A stretch of DNA of 5,747 nt from Flavobacteriaceae bacterium (GTDB taxonomy: Bacteria; Bacteroidota; Bacteroidia; Flavobacteriales; Flavobacteriaceae), in NCBI GenBank assembly GCA_013001365.1, contig JABDMQ010000006.1:1-5747 (forward strand), in the 5' to 3' direction. Positions 4,984 through 5,747 of the stretch are shown one piece after another. The position numbers and the translations under genes are program-made. The notes beneath the pieces are model-generated. The model ran no database searches, was not told the origin of the DNA, and saw only the letters and a program-made list of their open reading frames with translations. Each line of letters begins with the position of its first letter. Positions within the stretch are counted from its first letter, which is position 1.

Positions 4984-5747
4984 TATTTATAATATTCTTG
5001 AATGTATTCTTGCATTGAAGATATGTCATTTTTTGAAGTAAGGTCAGGCACATGTTCTGCAAGTGGATAGCCCTTCATTGAAAATGGGTAGTCCGTTAAC
5101 ATATTCCTGATCGCAGTTGGTAATTCTTTTTCATTTCTATCCGGATTGACAGGGCAGTCATTAAGGTATTTGAAAATGATCTTTCCGTTGAAGGCAAATA
5201 TGTTCATGCTTATCCTAATTTTACCCTCCTTATCCTTGAACGAATTCATTTTCACTTTTTCTGGCTTTTCAACAATCTCAAGTAATTGATAATCCGAATT
5301 GAATTGCATAACTGCAAATTTCGAAATCCGTTCCGACGAAAACTGAAGGAAATCCTTATCGTAGGCTATGGTTCCATGCGTCGATGAACTTTTTGATAGG
5401 ACTTGCATCGCCTTTACTGAGTATAGATTATCGCAATTACAAACCGTAAATTTCTTGGTTTGTAGTTCTGGGTGTTGCTCCATAGTTTGAAACACAGCAT
5501 CAGCAGTACCGAATGGCTTTTCTCTATCGCTTGGAATGAATTGAATTGCATACTTTATTTCGATATTATTAAACTCGGCATTATTAGAGAATTGCTCCCG
5601 AAATGGACTGGAATCCTCACCAACAAGAAAATAAATTGTTCGATAGCCTGCCATTTCTGCATTCTTAACTAAGAAATAGGCTAATGGTTTTCCTTCTGAC
5701 CCCAATTCAATAAGGCCTTTGTGAAGTGAATTGGCTTGCGTAGCTAA
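4983..5747 (-). CDS. NTP_transferase family nucleotidyltransferase, 5' end outside window
   Basis: The frame is open to the right edge and gives 254 visible residues; the true start lies beyond it. The TTG at 5705 is an internal leucine codon, since the frame continues 14 codons upstream without a stop. The fragment matches enzymes that transfer a nucleotidyl group from an NTP to a sugar phosphate or similar substrate. Visible features are GSEGKPLAYFL (16-26), which contains the Lys-Pro of the N-terminal nucleotide-binding region, PFGTADAV (78-85), the NCDN aspartate motif (104-107) for metal and nucleotide binding, and VEKPEKV (159-165) in the substrate-binding part. It ends with HVPDLTSKNDI (232-242). 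The N-terminal glycine-rich loop is probably just outside the window. There is no C-terminal beta-helix acyltransferase domain. The substrate cannot be told from this sequence. The stop shares a base with the VOC start, so the two are likely co-translated. Confidence 0.85.
   Translation of the reverse strand, partial: LATQANSLHKGLIELGSEGKPLAYFLVKNAEMAGYRTIYFLVGEDSSPFREQFSNNAEFNNIEIKYAIQFIPSDREKPFGTADAVFQTMEQHPELQTKKFTVCNCDNLYSVKAMQVLSKSSSTHGTIAYDKDFLQFSSERISKFAVMQFNSDYQLLEIVEKPEKVKMNSFKDKEGKIRISMNIFAFNGKIIFKYLNDCPVNPDRNEKELPTAIRNMLTDYPFSMKGYPLAEHVPDLTSKNDISSMQEYIQEYYK

Noticed and set aside
5472..5672. Plus-strand 66-codon ORF opposite the nucleotidyltransferase
   Set aside because: It is antisense to conserved nucleotidyltransferase motifs and has no features of its own.

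Overview
The window looks like AT-rich chromosomal DNA from a member of the Bacteroidota. The evidence is the hisG-hisD gene order with a long-form HisG, a TAnnTTTG-type promoter element, A-rich translation starts without clear Shine-Dalgarno sequences, and the protein families present (OmpA-like, DUF1761, AHSA1-like SRPBCC). No mobile element, tRNA, rRNA or CRISPR array is visible. Placement below phylum level is not possible from this sequence.

Region 1 (1-2133, minus strand) is the start of a histidine biosynthesis operon. From upstream to downstream it has a Bacteroidota-type promoter (2101-2133), an 18-residue leader peptide rich in histidine (MTFIQLHHHHFHVTAQAY, 2084-2028), an intrinsic terminator hairpin (1998-1970), hisG, and hisD, which runs off the left edge. 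The leader RNA has mutually exclusive pairings. A segment in the last codons of the leader peptide can pair with the first arm of the terminator, and a segment within the His codons can pair with the RNA around the leader stop codon. This is the layout of a ribosome-mediated transcription attenuator, and it is the most notable thing in the window. Neither the leader peptide nor the RNA switch would be found by ordinary ORF calling.

Region 2 (2209-3682, plus strand) is a divergent two-gene unit. It encodes a membrane-anchored protein with two OmpA-like domains, the first degenerate, followed 19 bases later by a small membrane-anchored protein with a helix-hairpin-helix-like C-terminal domain. 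The pair may act in the cell envelope, but no pathway can be assigned.

Region 3 (3691-5747, minus strand) holds four genes that converge on region 2 with only 8 bases between the two stop codons. In transcription order they are a sugar-phosphate-type nucleotidyltransferase (5' end outside the window), a VOC/glyoxalase-fold protein sharing one base with it (TAATG), a DUF1761 membrane protein, and an AHSA1-like SRPBCC protein two bases after it. The spacing suggests co-transcription of most or all of them. Their functions do not form an obvious pathway.
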